Shown here: positions 42,544-51,453 of the stretch, in pieces | Numbering within the stretch: position 1 is the stretch's first letter | How the letters are laid out: the number at the start of each line of letters is the position of its first letter | Origin: Croceimicrobium hydrocarbonivorans | GTDB lineage: Bacteria; Bacteroidota; Bacteroidia; Flavobacteriales; Schleiferiaceae | Length of the DNA stretch: 64,000 nucleotides | NCBI RefSeq assembly: GCF_014524565.1 | Contig: NZ_CP060139.1 | Span: 434,001 to 498,000 of the forward strand | Direction of reading: 5' to 3' | Notes under the pieces: generated by a model | What the model was told of the DNA's origin: nothing | Database searches by the model: none | Seen by the model: the letters and a program-made list of their open reading frames with translations, nothing else | Made by a program: the position numbers and the translations under genes

Positions 42544-44562
42544 TTAAGCAGGGAATTCCTTTTCCATGCGTTCTTCCAGGGCTACCATCTCATCACGAAG
42601 GGCAGCGGCTTCAATAAAGTCCAGGGATTTGGCAGCGGTTTCCATTTTGCGGCGAATCTTATCTACGCCTTTCCGCATATCTTCTCGCGAATGGTAAACG
42701 GCATTTTCCTCTGCTGCCTTTGGTACAACCAAATTGCTGCGGTAGGGATTATGATCCTTCTTGGAACCGGGTAAAATAGAATCGGTAGACTTTTTCAAAG
42801 CGGTAGGCTTCAAGCCATGATCTTCATTGTATTGATGCTGAATAGCGCGACGACGATTGGTTTCATCAATGGTGCGTTGCATACTATCGGTCATCTTATC
42901 CGCATACATAATCGCTAAGCCATTCACATTTCGAGCAGCCCGACCCACGGTTTGTACTAGTGATCTTTCGGCTCTCAGGAAACCTTCTTTATCTGCATCT
43001 AAAATAGCTACCAAGCTAACTTCCGGTAAATCCAATCCTTCACGAAGGAGGTTCACGCCAATCAATACATCAAAAAGCCCAAGGCGTAAATCGCGCATAA
43101 TCTCTACCCTTTCAAGAGTATCCACATCCGAATGCACATAACGGCAACGCACCCCATATCGCGTGAGATATTTTGTTAATTCCTCCGCCATTCGCTTAGT
43201 AAGGGTAGTTACCAAAACACGCTCATCCAGTTCCGTGCGTTTATTAATTTCCTCCATCAAATCATCGACCTGATTTTGCACCGGACGCACTTCAATGCGA
43301 GGATCCAATAAGCCAGTAGGGCGAATTAACTGCTCTACTACTACCCCCTGACTTTTCTCAAGTTCATAGTCGGCGGGAGTAGCACTTACATAGATAACCT
43401 GGTTTTGCAGACTTTCAAATTCGTCGAAAGTCAATGGTCGGTTATCCATAGCCGCCGGTAAGCGGAAACCATATTCTACCAGATTTTCCTTCCGGGATCG
43501 GTCACCACCGTACATGGCGCGCACCTGCGAAACGGTAACATGACTTTCGTCGATGACCATCAGATAATCATCCGGAAAATAATCTAAAAGGCAGAAAGGA
43601 CGAGTGCCTGGAGCACGGCCGTCCAAATAGCGTGAGTAGTTCTCTATACCGGAGCAGTAGCCCAGCTCGCGAATCATCTCCAAATCAAATTCCGTTCTTT
43701 CCTGCAATCGCTTTGCTTCCAAAGGTCGACCTTGTTTATTGAAGAAATCCACCTGCGCCACCATATCATCCTGAATTTGATGAATAGCCTTTTGCAAGGA
43801 CTCTTTGCCGGTCACAAAGATGTTGGCTGGGAAAATGCGCACCTGCTCAAAGGTTTCCAAAACTTCGCGATTGGAAGGATCGAAGCGTTCAATGCGCTCT
43901 ATCTCATCCCCCCAGAAATGAATGCGGAAGGCAGTATCGGCATAAGCTGGGAAAATATCTACAGTATCGCCCTTCACGCGGAAGCTACCACGCGTAAACT
44001 CAGCAGCGGTACGATTATAAAGGGCATTTACAAAGGCATATAAAAGCTTATTGCGCGCGATCACCTGCCCCACTTCAATCTCAATTACCTGCTGGTTGAA
44101 GGATTCAGGGTTACCAATACCATATAAGCAAGAAACCGAAGCTACTACCAATACATCACGACGACCCGACAATAAGGCTGAAGTGGTCGAAAGCCGTAGT
44201 TTTTCAATTTCATCATTAATACTGAGATCCTTCTCAATATAGGTTCCGGTAGTAGGGATATAGGCTTCTGGTTGATAATAATCGTAGTAGGAAACAAAGT
44301 ACTCCACCGCATTATTCGGAAAAAACTGCTTGAATTCCGAGTACAGCTGAGCGGCCAAGGTTTTGTTATGACTTAAAACCAGAGTGGGCTTTTGAATCTC
44401 CTTGATCACATTGGCAACGGTAAAAGTCTTACCCGATCCTGTTACCCCTAATAGGGTTTGATAACGCTCCCCTTCTACCAGCCCAGCGGCCAGTTCCTTT
44501 ATCGCCTGCGGTTGATCTCCGGTAGGACTGTATTCCGATTGAATTTCGAATTCTTGTGCCAT
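42544..44562 (-). CDS. uvrB: Excinuclease ABC subunit B
   Basis: A 672-residue DNA damage-verifying helicase of nucleotide excision repair. Walker A GVTGSGKTFTVANV (Lys45), the beta-hairpin region YYDYYQPEAYIPTTGTYIEKD, DESHVTVSQ (motif II), helicase motifs near LVTTLTKRMAEELT and LLREGLDLPEVSLV, QTVGRAARNVNG (motif VI), and the C-terminal UVR motif (EAAALRDEMVALEERM) that binds UvrC. Length matches E. coli (673 aa). The upstream region has TAATTTCG preceded 18 nt earlier by ATTG, a weak promoter match. A lone gene, 34 nt upstream of the receptor gene. Confidence 0.98.
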   Translation of the reverse strand: MAQEFEIQSEYSPTGDQPQAIKELAAGLVEGERYQTLLGVTGSGKTFTVANVIKEIQKPTLVLSHNKTLAAQLYSEFKQFFPNNAVEYFVSYYDYYQPEAYIPTTGTYIEKDLSINDEIEKLRLSTTSALLSGRRDVLVVASVSCLYGIGNPESFNQQVIEIEVGQVIARNKLLYAFVNALYNRTAAEFTRGSFRVKGDTVDIFPAYADTAFRIHFWGDEIERIERFDPSNREVLETFEQVRIFPANIFVTGKESLQKAIHQIQDDMVAQVDFFNKQGRPLEAKRLQERTEFDLEMIRELGYCSGIENYSRYLDGRAPGTRPFCLLDYFPDDYLMVIDESHVTVSQVRAMYGGDRSRKENLVEYGFRLPAAMDNRPLTFDEFESLQNQVIYVSATPADYELEKSQGVVVEQLIRPTGLLDPRIEVRPVQNQVDDLMEEINKRTELDERVLVTTLTKRMAEELTKYLTRYGVRCRYVHSDVDTLERVEIMRDLRLGLFDVLIGVNLLREGLDLPEVSLVAILDADKEGFLRAERSLVQTVGRAARNVNGLAIMYADKMTDSMQRTIDETNRRRAIQHQYNEDHGLKPTALKKSTDSILPGSKKDHNPYRSNLVVPKAAEENAVYHSREDMRKGVDKIRRKMETAAKSLDFIEAAALRDEMVALEERMEKEFPA

Positions 44563-44724
44563 GCCGCGAAATTAGGTATTGTAAAAGCATTTCAATCGCT
44601 AATTAGTAAGCAATCCTGTTAAATAAGAATCAAAAACAAAGTCTAAGTTCATTGAAAATCAATCAGTAGAATTGAACCCAATACAGTTATCCTTCTGCCC
44701 TCCAAAGGAAAAATAGCCAATCTT

Positions 44725-44755
44725 TTTGTGAAGATCTAAATTCCCATTACATTTG
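44725..44755 (+). promoter_or_regulatory. Consensus Bacteroidota promoter of the peroxide-response operon
   Basis: TTTG (44725-44728), exactly 19 nt, TACATTTG (44748-44755): a full match to the TTTG-N19-TAnnTTTG consensus and the best promoter in the window. Transcription should start near 44762, giving a leader of about 27 nt to the ATG at 44789. Confidence 0.75.
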
Positions 44756-44757
44756 CG

Positions 44758-44767
44758 TCGTGCACGA
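44758..44767 (+). promoter_or_regulatory. Palindrome at the expected transcription start; candidate operator
   Basis: TCGTGCACGA is a perfect 10-bp palindrome beginning 2 nt after the -7 box, over the expected transcription start. A repressor dimer bound there would block initiation. The operon encodes its own MarR/OhrR-type regulator, a natural candidate. Known OhrR sites are AT-rich, so the link is inference. Confidence 0.4.
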
Positions 44768-44788
44768 TATAATCTTAAACGATTTAAA

Positions 44789-45214
44789 ATGCGATACCTT
44801 CAAAATATCTTTAGAATACTATTAGGAGCCGCCATGACCTTTGCGGGAATTGGTCACCTCAGCTTTCAGCGAGAAGAATTTTTAGCCCAGGTTCCGCGCT
44901 GGTTACCTACGGATCCCGCTTTTATGGATTTCGTGGTGCTGGCTTCCGGAGTGGTAGAAATCAGTTTAGGTCTGGCCTTGATTTTCTGGATTAAGCAAAA
45001 AGCCAAAGTGGGCATTGCCCTGGCCATTTTCTATATTCTGATTTACCCCGGTAATATTTCACAGTATACCAATGGCATTGATGCCTTCGGCTTGGATACG
45101 GATCAAAAACGTTTGATTCGCTTATTCTTTCAACCCGTACTTATCCTTTGGGCCCTTTGGTCCAGCGGGGCATTTCCTTATTTGAAAAAACTAAAATCTA
45201 AAAAACAATCATGA
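44789..45214 (+). CDS. DoxX-like small membrane protein
   Basis: A 141-residue protein with four transmembrane helices. [18 protein letters not shown] at the start and the [31 protein letters not shown] segment resemble DoxX/DoxD-like proteins, small quinone- or thiosulfate-related membrane proteins of mostly unknown role. The ATG at 44789 is used; an in-frame start at 44753 would place 12 codons across the promoter -7 box. It overlaps the glutathione peroxidase gene by 4 nt (ATGA), so it belongs to the peroxide-defence operon. Confidence 0.75.
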   Translation: MRYLQNIFRILLGAAMTFAGIGHLSFQREEFLAQVPRWLPTDPAFMDFVVLASGVVEISLGLALIFWIKQKAKVGIALAIFYILIYPGNISQYTNGIDAFGLDTDQKRLIRLFFQPVLILWALWSSGAFPYLKKLKSKKQS

Positions 45215-45702
45215 GCAATTCCAGCATTTATCAATTCGAAGCCGAAACCTTAAAAGGCGAAAAAATTAGTTTGGAAAACTATCAGGGTAAAACCCTCCTC
45301 ATCGTAAATACGGCCAGCAAATGCGGGCTTACTCCGCAGTATGAAGGTCTGGAAGAACTTTATCAGAAATACCATTCTCAAGGTCTGGAGATTTTAGGTT
45401 TTCCCTGCAATCAATTCGCCGGTCAAGAACCAGGCAGCAGCGCCGACATTGAAGAATTTTGCTCGGTAAATTACGGGGTGAGCTTCCCTATGTTTGCCAA
45501 GGTGGATGTAAACGGTAAAAACGCCCATCCTCTTTTTAAACATTTAAAAAAGGCCTTGCCTGGCACCCTAACCAATGCCATCAAATGGAATTTCACCAAG
45601 TTCTTAATTGATGCCGAAGGGAATCCCGTAAAGCGCTTTGCGCCTACTACCGAACCTTTGAGTATGGAAGAGGATATTCAGAAAAGCCTTGGTCATGCCT
45701 AA
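45211..45702 (+). CDS. Glutathione peroxidase-family thiol peroxidase (cysteine form)
   Basis: A 163-residue cytosolic peroxidase. Catalytic Cys38 lies in [16 protein letters not shown], with the Gln and Trp partners in [12 protein letters not shown] and [11 protein letters not shown]. The active residue is Cys (TGC), not selenocysteine. A resolving Cys is likely in EEFCSVNYG. Such bacterial forms usually take electrons from thioredoxin. Middle gene of the DoxX-like/Gpx/OhrR operon; it overlaps the regulator gene by 8 nt. Confidence 0.93.
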   Translation: MSNSSIYQFEAETLKGEKISLENYQGKTLLIVNTASKCGLTPQYEGLEELYQKYHSQGLEILGFPCNQFAGQEPGSSADIEEFCSVNYGVSFPMFAKVDVNGKNAHPLFKHLKKALPGTLTNAIKWNFTKFLIDAEGNPVKRFAPTTEPLSMEEDIQKSLGHA

Positions 45703-46159
45703 TCCGGAAGAATTGCTCTTTCTGCGCAATCAATTGTGCTTTCCACTCTATGCAGCTTCTCGCATGACCACCAAAATCTATGCGCCCCATTTACAGGAGC
45801 TGGATTTAACCTATCCCCAGTATTTGGTGATGTTGGTTTTATGGGAGAAGGATGAACGCAGTGTCAATGAAATTTCCAAAGAATTGCATTTGGAAACCAA
45901 TACCCTTACTCCCCTCTTAAAGCGTTTGGAAGCCAAGGGCATCATTCATCGGGAAAGATCTCAAAGTGATGAGCGCAGTGTAAAAATCCGCTTAGCCCAA
46001 AAAGGAAAGGACTTGCATAAGCCTGCTCTGGAGATTCCCGGTAAAATCTGGTCGAGCTTCCAAAGCTCGGAGATTGATGCCAAGGCTCTTAAGGACTTTC
46101 AACAAAGCCTTTTCAAATTGGTAGACAGCTTAGAAGGACAAGTGAACAGCATGAAGTAG
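45695..46159 (+). CDS. MarR-family regulator, OhrR-like peroxide sensor
   Basis: A 154-residue winged-helix repressor. The N-terminal block [15 protein letters not shown] holds Cys15, the position of the peroxide-sensing Cys15 of Bacillus subtilis OhrR when the ATG at 45695 is used; this also supports that start over a TTG at 45689. The DNA-binding region covers about 45-105 ([31 protein letters not shown], wing [13 protein letters not shown]). Encoded with a thiol peroxidase under one promoter with a palindrome at the start site, so autoregulation by oxidation of Cys15 is likely. Confidence 0.88.
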   Translation: MPNPEELLFLRNQLCFPLYAASRMTTKIYAPHLQELDLTYPQYLVMLVLWEKDERSVNEISKELHLETNTLTPLLKRLEAKGIIHRERSQSDERSVKIRLAQKGKDLHKPALEIPGKIWSSFQSSEIDAKALKDFQQSLFKLVDSLEGQVNSMK

Positions 46160-46217
46160 AAATTCTTCACAGAAGCCATTTCCTAAATTGATATCTTGGG
46201 TTTCCCAAACGAAGCTT

Positions 46218-46622
46218 ATGAATCCAATTCTACGAAATGTAATCGCTGTAATCGCCGGTGCCTTTTTAGGTGGTGTACTGAATATGTTTATTGTTGTTTA
46301 TAGCGGCACCATAATCCCCTTTCCAGAAGGAGTAGACCATAGTACCGCAGAAGGCCTGAGTGCAGGCATGCACCTTTTTGAGCCTAAGCATTTCCTAATG
46401 CCTTTCTTGGCCCATGCCTTAGGGACCTTATTGGCCGCATTTGTTTGTACTAAAATTGCCGTTCGCCAGAAATTGGCTTTAGCGATGTTAATGGGAGTTT
46501 TCTTCTTAGTAGGTGGCGTAATGATGGTATTCGAACTCCCCTCTCCGGCATGGTTTAATGCTACGGATCTTATCCTGGCCTATATCCCTATGGCCTGGAT
46601 TGGCTATAAACTTGGAAGTTAG
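46218..46622 (+). CDS. Small four-helix membrane protein
   Basis: A 134-residue protein with four transmembrane helices (about residues 7-27, 60-80, 85-105, 113-132). The ATG at 46218 is chosen; upstream in-frame codons to 46188 are polar and lie in the spacer. Its form (NVIAVIAGAFLGGVLNM, then FLMPFLAHALGTLLAAFV) is common in Bacteroidota but I cannot name a characterised family. It starts 58 nt after the MarR gene and could be read from the same transcript. It ends next to the convergent BASS gene. Confidence 0.7.
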   Translation: MNPILRNVIAVIAGAFLGGVLNMFIVVYSGTIIPFPEGVDHSTAEGLSAGMHLFEPKHFLMPFLAHALGTLLAAFVCTKIAVRQKLALAMLMGVFFLVGGVMMVFELPSPAWFNATDLILAYIPMAWIGYKLGS

Positions 46623-47513
46623 TTAGAGGCTTATTCCAAAACGCTCGTGGAGGCGGTGCTTTAGGAGCCAGGCAATAAACCAGGTACTAAAGAAGCTAAA
46701 GCTGCTATACATCACCGGGATCAGGGAAATTTCAGCCCTGCCAATAACCTGGGTGGCGATAAAGATGGCCAGAGCTGCATTTTGCAGGCCTAATTCCACC
46801 GCTATGGTATAGGAACCATCATGCTTAATTCCTGACCATCGCGAAAGGAAAAAGCCAATAACCATGGTTCCCACATTAAAGGCGATGAGAGGAATAAACA
46901 GCCAGAAATGCTCCAAAAAGGCCGCCGATTGTGAACCCCCATCTTCGGCAAATAAAGCATAGCTGAAAATCAAAAAGAGGATAATTGGCAGGATATAGCG
47001 CAGGGGTTGTTGCAATCGCTTAATAAATTCTCTGGGGCCGTATTCATGTAGTAAAACGCCCAGTACCACCGGTAATACCACCGTAAAAAGGATCTCTTTA
47101 AAAGTATCCATAAAGCCTATGCTGATTTCGGTTTCGGTATGCAAAAACCAGGTAAGCGCTAGATTGAGATAAAGCGGGATACTGATTAAAATCCCAAAGC
47201 TATTAAAGGATGTAAGGCTTACCGATAGAGCTACTCGCCCCTTCAACATATGGGTTACCAAATTGGAGGCCGTTCCTCCTGGAGCTGAGGCGATAAGTAC
47301 CAGACCTACCTTGTGCATAGGATCTAAGGGAAGCGCCCAAGCCATGAGAAAGGCCACCAAAGGCAGTAGAAAAAACTGCCCGGCCAATCCCACTAAAATA
47401 CCTTTCGGCCTTAGGAATACTCTACGGAAATCTGAAAAGCGAAGACCCAGGCCAATACCCAACATTATGAAGGCTATGCCTCCTGGAATAAGGTATCCGC
47501 CCAGACTTTGCAC
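46623..47513 (-). CDS. Bile acid:sodium symporter (BASS) family transporter
   Basis: A 296-residue membrane protein with about nine to ten helices. IASAPGGTASNLVTHMLKG (about residue 75) with the following helix and EYGLQNAALAI-like block near 240 (here VELGLQNAALAIFIAT) are the two sodium-site signatures of the BASS fold. Bacterial members move organic anions such as pantoate or keto acids, so the name need not mean bile acids. The start is GTG at 47513, 3 nt after the DUF349 gene, with which it is likely co-transcribed. Confidence 0.88.
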   Translation of the reverse strand: MQSLGGYLIPGGIAFIMLGIGLGLRFSDFRRVFLRPKGILVGLAGQFFLLPLVAFLMAWALPLDPMHKVGLVLIASAPGGTASNLVTHMLKGRVALSVSLTSFNSFGILISIPLYLNLALTWFLHTETEISIGFMDTFKEILFTVVLPVVLGVLLHEYGPREFIKRLQQPLRYILPIILFLIFSYALFAEDGGSQSAAFLEHFWLFIPLIAFNVGTMVIGFFLSRWSGIKHDGSYTIAVELGLQNAALAIFIATQVIGRAEISLIPVMYSSFSFFSTWFIAWLLKHRLHERFGISL

Positions 47514-47516
47514 CTA

Positions 47517-49625
47517 TTAGTCTTCAGAACCTTGCGCGTCCTCCGAAGACTTTTCCTCTTCCTCGCGCATAGATTTGATTTTCTGCCCCAGCATTTTCAA
47601 CTGAGCTTGTAAGGAGCTCACATTGGCTTTTTGTGCGTCAATATTCTTGCTTGCTTCTTTTACGATTGGGCTATTTGGATTGCTGCTGCTAAAGAATCCT
47701 AAATTGTTCTCTAACTGAATCAATTCCTTCTTGGCCTCATCCAATTTGCGACGTAAGAAATCACGCTCTCTTTGCAATTCACGCTCTCCTTGTGCCGCTA
47801 AGCTATCAACCTTATTTTCGAAGCGTATGCGCTGCGATTCTTGACGATCCAAATCAATCGCCTTAAAGAATCCATCAACCGCTTTATTGAATCGGCCTTC
47901 CAGCTCATTGCGTAATTTCTTGGGAGAAGGTCCCATTTTACGCCATTCGCCAATCTTCGCCTTGATGGCTTTAATGGCTTCCTTCTTATCACTAAGATCT
48001 GGAGTCCATTTTTCCAGTTCATCCAAGAAAGATTGACGCTCCTCGGCATTGGCTTCAAACTTCTCATCGCGACCCTTATTATGGGCGGTAAGGCGATCGA
48101 AGAAATGATTACAAGCCGAACGGAATTCCTTCCAAATTTTATCGCTTTCGCTTTTCGGAACATGACCGATCTTCTTCCATTCCGCTTGAATACGCTTCAA
48201 CTCATTGGCTGTATCGCGCCAGTTTTCACTGTCCTTCAAGTCTTCCGCACGAGCCAGGAGGCTGCGCTTCTTCTCTAAATTATCGTGGTGCTCCTTCTTA
48301 AGCTCTTTATAAAACTGATTCTTCGCTTGGTTAAAATCGCGCAATCCATCGCGGAATTGCTCCCAAACGGTATCGTTATCCGCTACATTAAGGCGACCAA
48401 TCTTTTTAAAGGCATCCTGAATAGAGTTAACCTCTTTAATGGCCTTTTGCCATTCATGATGCTTGCTATGCTTCTTTGGTAAATTCTTTAATTGCTCTAC
48501 CAATTTGCGTTTTTCATCTAAAAGCTCTTCGCGCTTGTTGCGAAGCTCTTTAAAGTACTCATCGCGTTTTTCGTGAATCTGGCGGGTAATTCCAGAAAAC
48601 TGCTGCCAAAGTTCTTCACGTAATTCTGGCTCTACCGGTCCAATCTGACGCCATTCTTTATGCAGCTCCTGCAATTGCTTAAAGCCTTCGCGCAGGTCAT
48701 TGCCTTCCAGAATCGCTTGCGCTTTCTTCACCAGCTCTTCTTTATGCTCTTTGTTTTTCTTGTAATCAAGATCGCGCAATTCCTTGTTGATCTTAATGTA
48801 CTCGTAGAAATTCTCAACGTGGAAATGGTAGGTGCGCCATAGGTCACGACTCTCATTACGAGGTACGGGACCGGTACTACGCCACTCTTCTTGAATTGCC
48901 CGGAAATCTTTAAAGGTTTCACCAATGGATTCTTCCTTATTCACCAATTCTTTAAGACGCTCAATCAGATTCTTCTTAACCAAAAGGTTTTGATCTAATT
49001 GGGCACTTAAATCCTCGTAAAATTTGCGACGACGATTACGGTATTCGCTATAAATAGTGCGGAATTGCTCTCTTAATGGCTGAATGAACTCGAAGTCAAT
49101 TTCATTACCACCTTGCTCCACAAATTCCGCTAATTTCTCTGCGCGCTCTTCATTCAGGGCGTTCATCAAATATTTACGGATAGCGGCAAAATGATCCTTC
49201 AGCTTTTGGATAGGATGATCCCGCAATAATTTGAATGCGGCGCCCACCAAATCTTCTGCACTGTACTCCGCATAGTCCGGCATTTCCAGTTCATCGGGAT
49301 GCTCCTCTTCATGGTCTTCATCTCCTTGAACTTCGGCGGTATCATCGTCCTTTTCAAGATCCTCATCACTTAGCACTACTTCCGAATCCGCTTCTACCTC
49401 TTCCGAAGCTGTTTCTGCTTCTATTTCAGTAGTTGTTTCCGGCTCGGGGGCCGATGGGTTCTCAGCTTGTACTTCGCTTTCAGCCAGAGGATTTTCGTCC
49501 TCTACTTTTACAGGCTCTTCGGCCGAAGCAGCAGCTTCTTCCATTTCAATGGGTTTTTGAGGCAAATCTTTTTCTTCAGGTTTTTGCTCCTCACCTTGGG
49601 GTAAGTTGTTCTGTGTATCGTCCAT
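47517..49625 (-). CDS. DUF349-repeat coiled protein with acidic N-terminus
   Basis: A 702-residue cytosolic protein. Residues 1-110 are strongly acidic and low in complexity (Glu, Pro, Ala, Asp). The rest is helical with five DUF349-type repeats, recognisable by W-P cores such as EEWRSTGPVPRNES, KEWRQIGPVEPEL, AEWKKIGHVPKSE and GEWRKMGPSPKKLR, followed by a C-terminal coiled coil (KKELIQLENNLGFF to the end). The ATG at 49625 (MDDTQNN) is preferred to 49649. Function is unknown in Bacteroidota. Upstream of the BASS transporter gene with a 3-nt gap. Confidence 0.9.
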   Translation of the reverse strand: MDDTQNNLPQGEEQKPEEKDLPQKPIEMEEAAASAEEPVKVEDENPLAESEVQAENPSAPEPETTTEIEAETASEEVEADSEVVLSDEDLEKDDDTAEVQGDEDHEEEHPDELEMPDYAEYSAEDLVGAAFKLLRDHPIQKLKDHFAAIRKYLMNALNEERAEKLAEFVEQGGNEIDFEFIQPLREQFRTIYSEYRNRRRKFYEDLSAQLDQNLLVKKNLIERLKELVNKEESIGETFKDFRAIQEEWRSTGPVPRNESRDLWRTYHFHVENFYEYIKINKELRDLDYKKNKEHKEELVKKAQAILEGNDLREGFKQLQELHKEWRQIGPVEPELREELWQQFSGITRQIHEKRDEYFKELRNKREELLDEKRKLVEQLKNLPKKHSKHHEWQKAIKEVNSIQDAFKKIGRLNVADNDTVWEQFRDGLRDFNQAKNQFYKELKKEHHDNLEKKRSLLARAEDLKDSENWRDTANELKRIQAEWKKIGHVPKSESDKIWKEFRSACNHFFDRLTAHNKGRDEKFEANAEERQSFLDELEKWTPDLSDKKEAIKAIKAKIGEWRKMGPSPKKLRNELEGRFNKAVDGFFKAIDLDRQESQRIRFENKVDSLAAQGERELQRERDFLRRKLDEAKKELIQLENNLGFFSSSNPNSPIVKEASKNIDAQKANVSSLQAQLKMLGQKIKSMREEEEKSSEDAQGSED

Positions 49626-49720
49626 AATGCTATGTGAATGGGAGAACAAAAATACAGGAATTTCGAAGCGGCAAGGCCTAGAATGCAGATTTTAAAAAAG
49701 CAGCTTTCAAGCGATGCCTT

Positions 49721-50449
49721 TTATTGATCCTGCCAGAGTTTCCAAGCGGCTTCCGCCTGATAAACCAACATGGATTTTCCATTCAAAACCGCAGCTCCGG
49801 CAGCTCTGGCTTTTTGCAACCACAAAGTCTCCTCCGGATTGTAAATCAAATCCATGAAATAATGGCCACTCAAATCACCTTGAGGCTCTAAGGATGGCAT
49901 GGCATCTACATCAGGGAAAGTACCCAGTGGACTGGTATTTATAATCAAGGGAAATTCCTGAAGCCTAGACTGGGCCTCTTGATAATCGATTTGTCCCTTG
50001 GCCGGATTACGACTCACAATTTGGCTGGCTATTCCCATTTGCTCCAGGGCATAAATTACCGCTTTGGAAGCTCCACCGCTACCTAATATCAGGGCTTTTT
50101 TCAGCTTCATTTGAGGCCAGCTTTCTTGCAAGGCCCGGCGAAAACCAAGATGATCTGTATTATGTCCCCACCATTCCTCGCCCTTGCGAACTATAGTGTT
50201 TACCGCTCCAATGGCTTGGGCTTCGGGCGAAAGCCCAGCTAAAAAAGGAATACAAACTTCTTTATAGGGAATGGTCACATTAAAGCCCTGCCATTGACCA
50301 TCCGCCAATAAGCTACTGAGCTCATCTATCGAAGCCAATTCGCAATTGAGATAGCGATAATCGCTTAAGTGTAGCTTTTCGAATTTCGCTTGAAAATAAG
50401 CGGCTGAAAAACTGTGCACCAAGCTTTTACCGATGAGCCCAAATTGCAT
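49721..50449 (-). CDS. aroE: Shikimate dehydrogenase
   Basis: A 242-residue NADPH-dependent enzyme of aromatic amino acid synthesis, reducing 3-dehydroshikimate to shikimate. Substrate-site residues: GKSLVHSFSAAYF (Ser-x-Ser), FNVTIPYKE with the catalytic Lys, and GAVNTIV; cofactor loop ALILGSGGASKAVIYAL (about 121) and NTSPLG (about 178). Slightly shorter than E. coli AroE (272 aa). Its ATG shares a base with the stop of the DUF368 gene (TAATG), so the two are coupled. Confidence 0.95.
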   Translation of the reverse strand: MQFGLIGKSLVHSFSAAYFQAKFEKLHLSDYRYLNCELASIDELSSLLADGQWQGFNVTIPYKEVCIPFLAGLSPEAQAIGAVNTIVRKGEEWWGHNTDHLGFRRALQESWPQMKLKKALILGSGGASKAVIYALEQMGIASQIVSRNPAKGQIDYQEAQSRLQEFPLIINTSPLGTFPDVDAMPSLEPQGDLSGHYFMDLIYNPEETLWLQKARAAGAAVLNGKSMLVYQAEAAWKLWQDQ

Positions 50450-51420
50450 TAGGCCGCCTTTTTGCTTTGTCCCGATCCAAATTTCTCTAAGAGGAAAATC
50501 AATACCGCTCCCGCCACTGCCAAGCCTACGGCAGGCCAGAATTGAGGATCGGCCGCAGTTTGACCAATTACCTCAGAGCCTTCCAGAATGGGTCGACTAA
50601 AATCGCTTGGCATTACGGTTTTCTCCAAAATAGGAACTATCTCTTCATTGGCTTCACCAGCATGCTTGATCAATACCTCTTCCACTTGTTTCCAGGGCCA
50701 GATCTTATTCAAGGACCCCAACAAAAAACCTGATAAAAGGGCGATGGTCATGTCATGATACTTGGCGAACATCAGTTTAAGAAGGCGCGCAAAGGAAAGA
50801 AGGCCTACAACGGCTCCTGCTCCGAAAACCGCAATAATGGTGAATTCACGTTCGTGAATGGCATTTAAAACAATGGAATAAGTTCCTAATAAAACCAAAA
50901 TAAAGGAGCCCGAAATCCCTGGTAATATCATGGCACAGATGGCAATACTCCCACTCAGGAAAATATACCAAAGGGCATCATTAGAACCAGAAGCTGGTAA
51001 AATGGTAATCATATAGGCAATTACTGCTCCCAGCACAAAGGCCAATCCGGGCGAAAGCCCCCACTTCTTAACCTGCTTACCTACAAAGAATATACTGGCG
51101 AATACCAATCCGAAAAAGAAGCTCCAAAGCAATACCGGTTGATTCTCCAAAAGCCAGGAAATACCTTTTGCTAAAGAAACTATCGAAACTCCGATTCCTA
51201 AAAAGAGGGGAACGAAAAACCAGCCGTTAATATAATCCCAAGCTTTGGCAAAACCTTCTTTGCGAAGAATGCGAAGGGCTTCAAGATTAATGCGATTAAT
51301 GCTCTCAATGAGCTCCTCGTAAATACCGGTAATGAAGGCAATAGTTCCTCCACTTACTCCGGGTACTACATCCGCAGCGCCCATGGCCAAACCTTTCAAA
51401 AAAAGGAGTGCTTTATTCAT
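50449..51420 (-). CDS. DUF368 family membrane protein (PopT-type polyprenyl-phosphate transporter)
   Basis: A 323-residue protein with about eight to nine helices and two internally repeated membrane motifs: VPGVSGGTIAFITGIYE near residue 19 and LPGISGSFILVLLGTYS near 165. DUF368 proteins (PopT in Vibrio cholerae, related to UptA in role) were shown to recycle undecaprenyl phosphate across the inner membrane for cell wall synthesis. Activity of this homolog is inferred. It follows the TPR gene by 33 nt and is coupled to aroE. Confidence 0.9.
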   Translation of the reverse strand: MNKALLFLKGLAMGAADVVPGVSGGTIAFITGIYEELIESINRINLEALRILRKEGFAKAWDYINGWFFVPLFLGIGVSIVSLAKGISWLLENQPVLLWSFFFGLVFASIFFVGKQVKKWGLSPGLAFVLGAVIAYMITILPASGSNDALWYIFLSGSIAICAMILPGISGSFILVLLGTYSIVLNAIHEREFTIIAVFGAGAVVGLLSFARLLKLMFAKYHDMTIALLSGFLLGSLNKIWPWKQVEEVLIKHAGEANEEIVPILEKTVMPSDFSRPILEGSEVIGQTAADPQFWPAVGLAVAGAVLIFLLEKFGSGQSKKAA

Positions 51421-51453
51421 TCCAGAAGTTTTGGCAAAGAAAGGAAATGCCGC

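Noticed and set aside
45211-45702. Selenoprotein reading of the glutathione peroxidase
   Set aside because: The catalytic codon is TGC (Cys38) and the frame has no in-frame TGA.
46612-46639. TTGGAA/TTCCAA pairing between two convergent genes
   Set aside because: Only 6 bp with a 16-nt loop and no T run; too weak to call a terminator.
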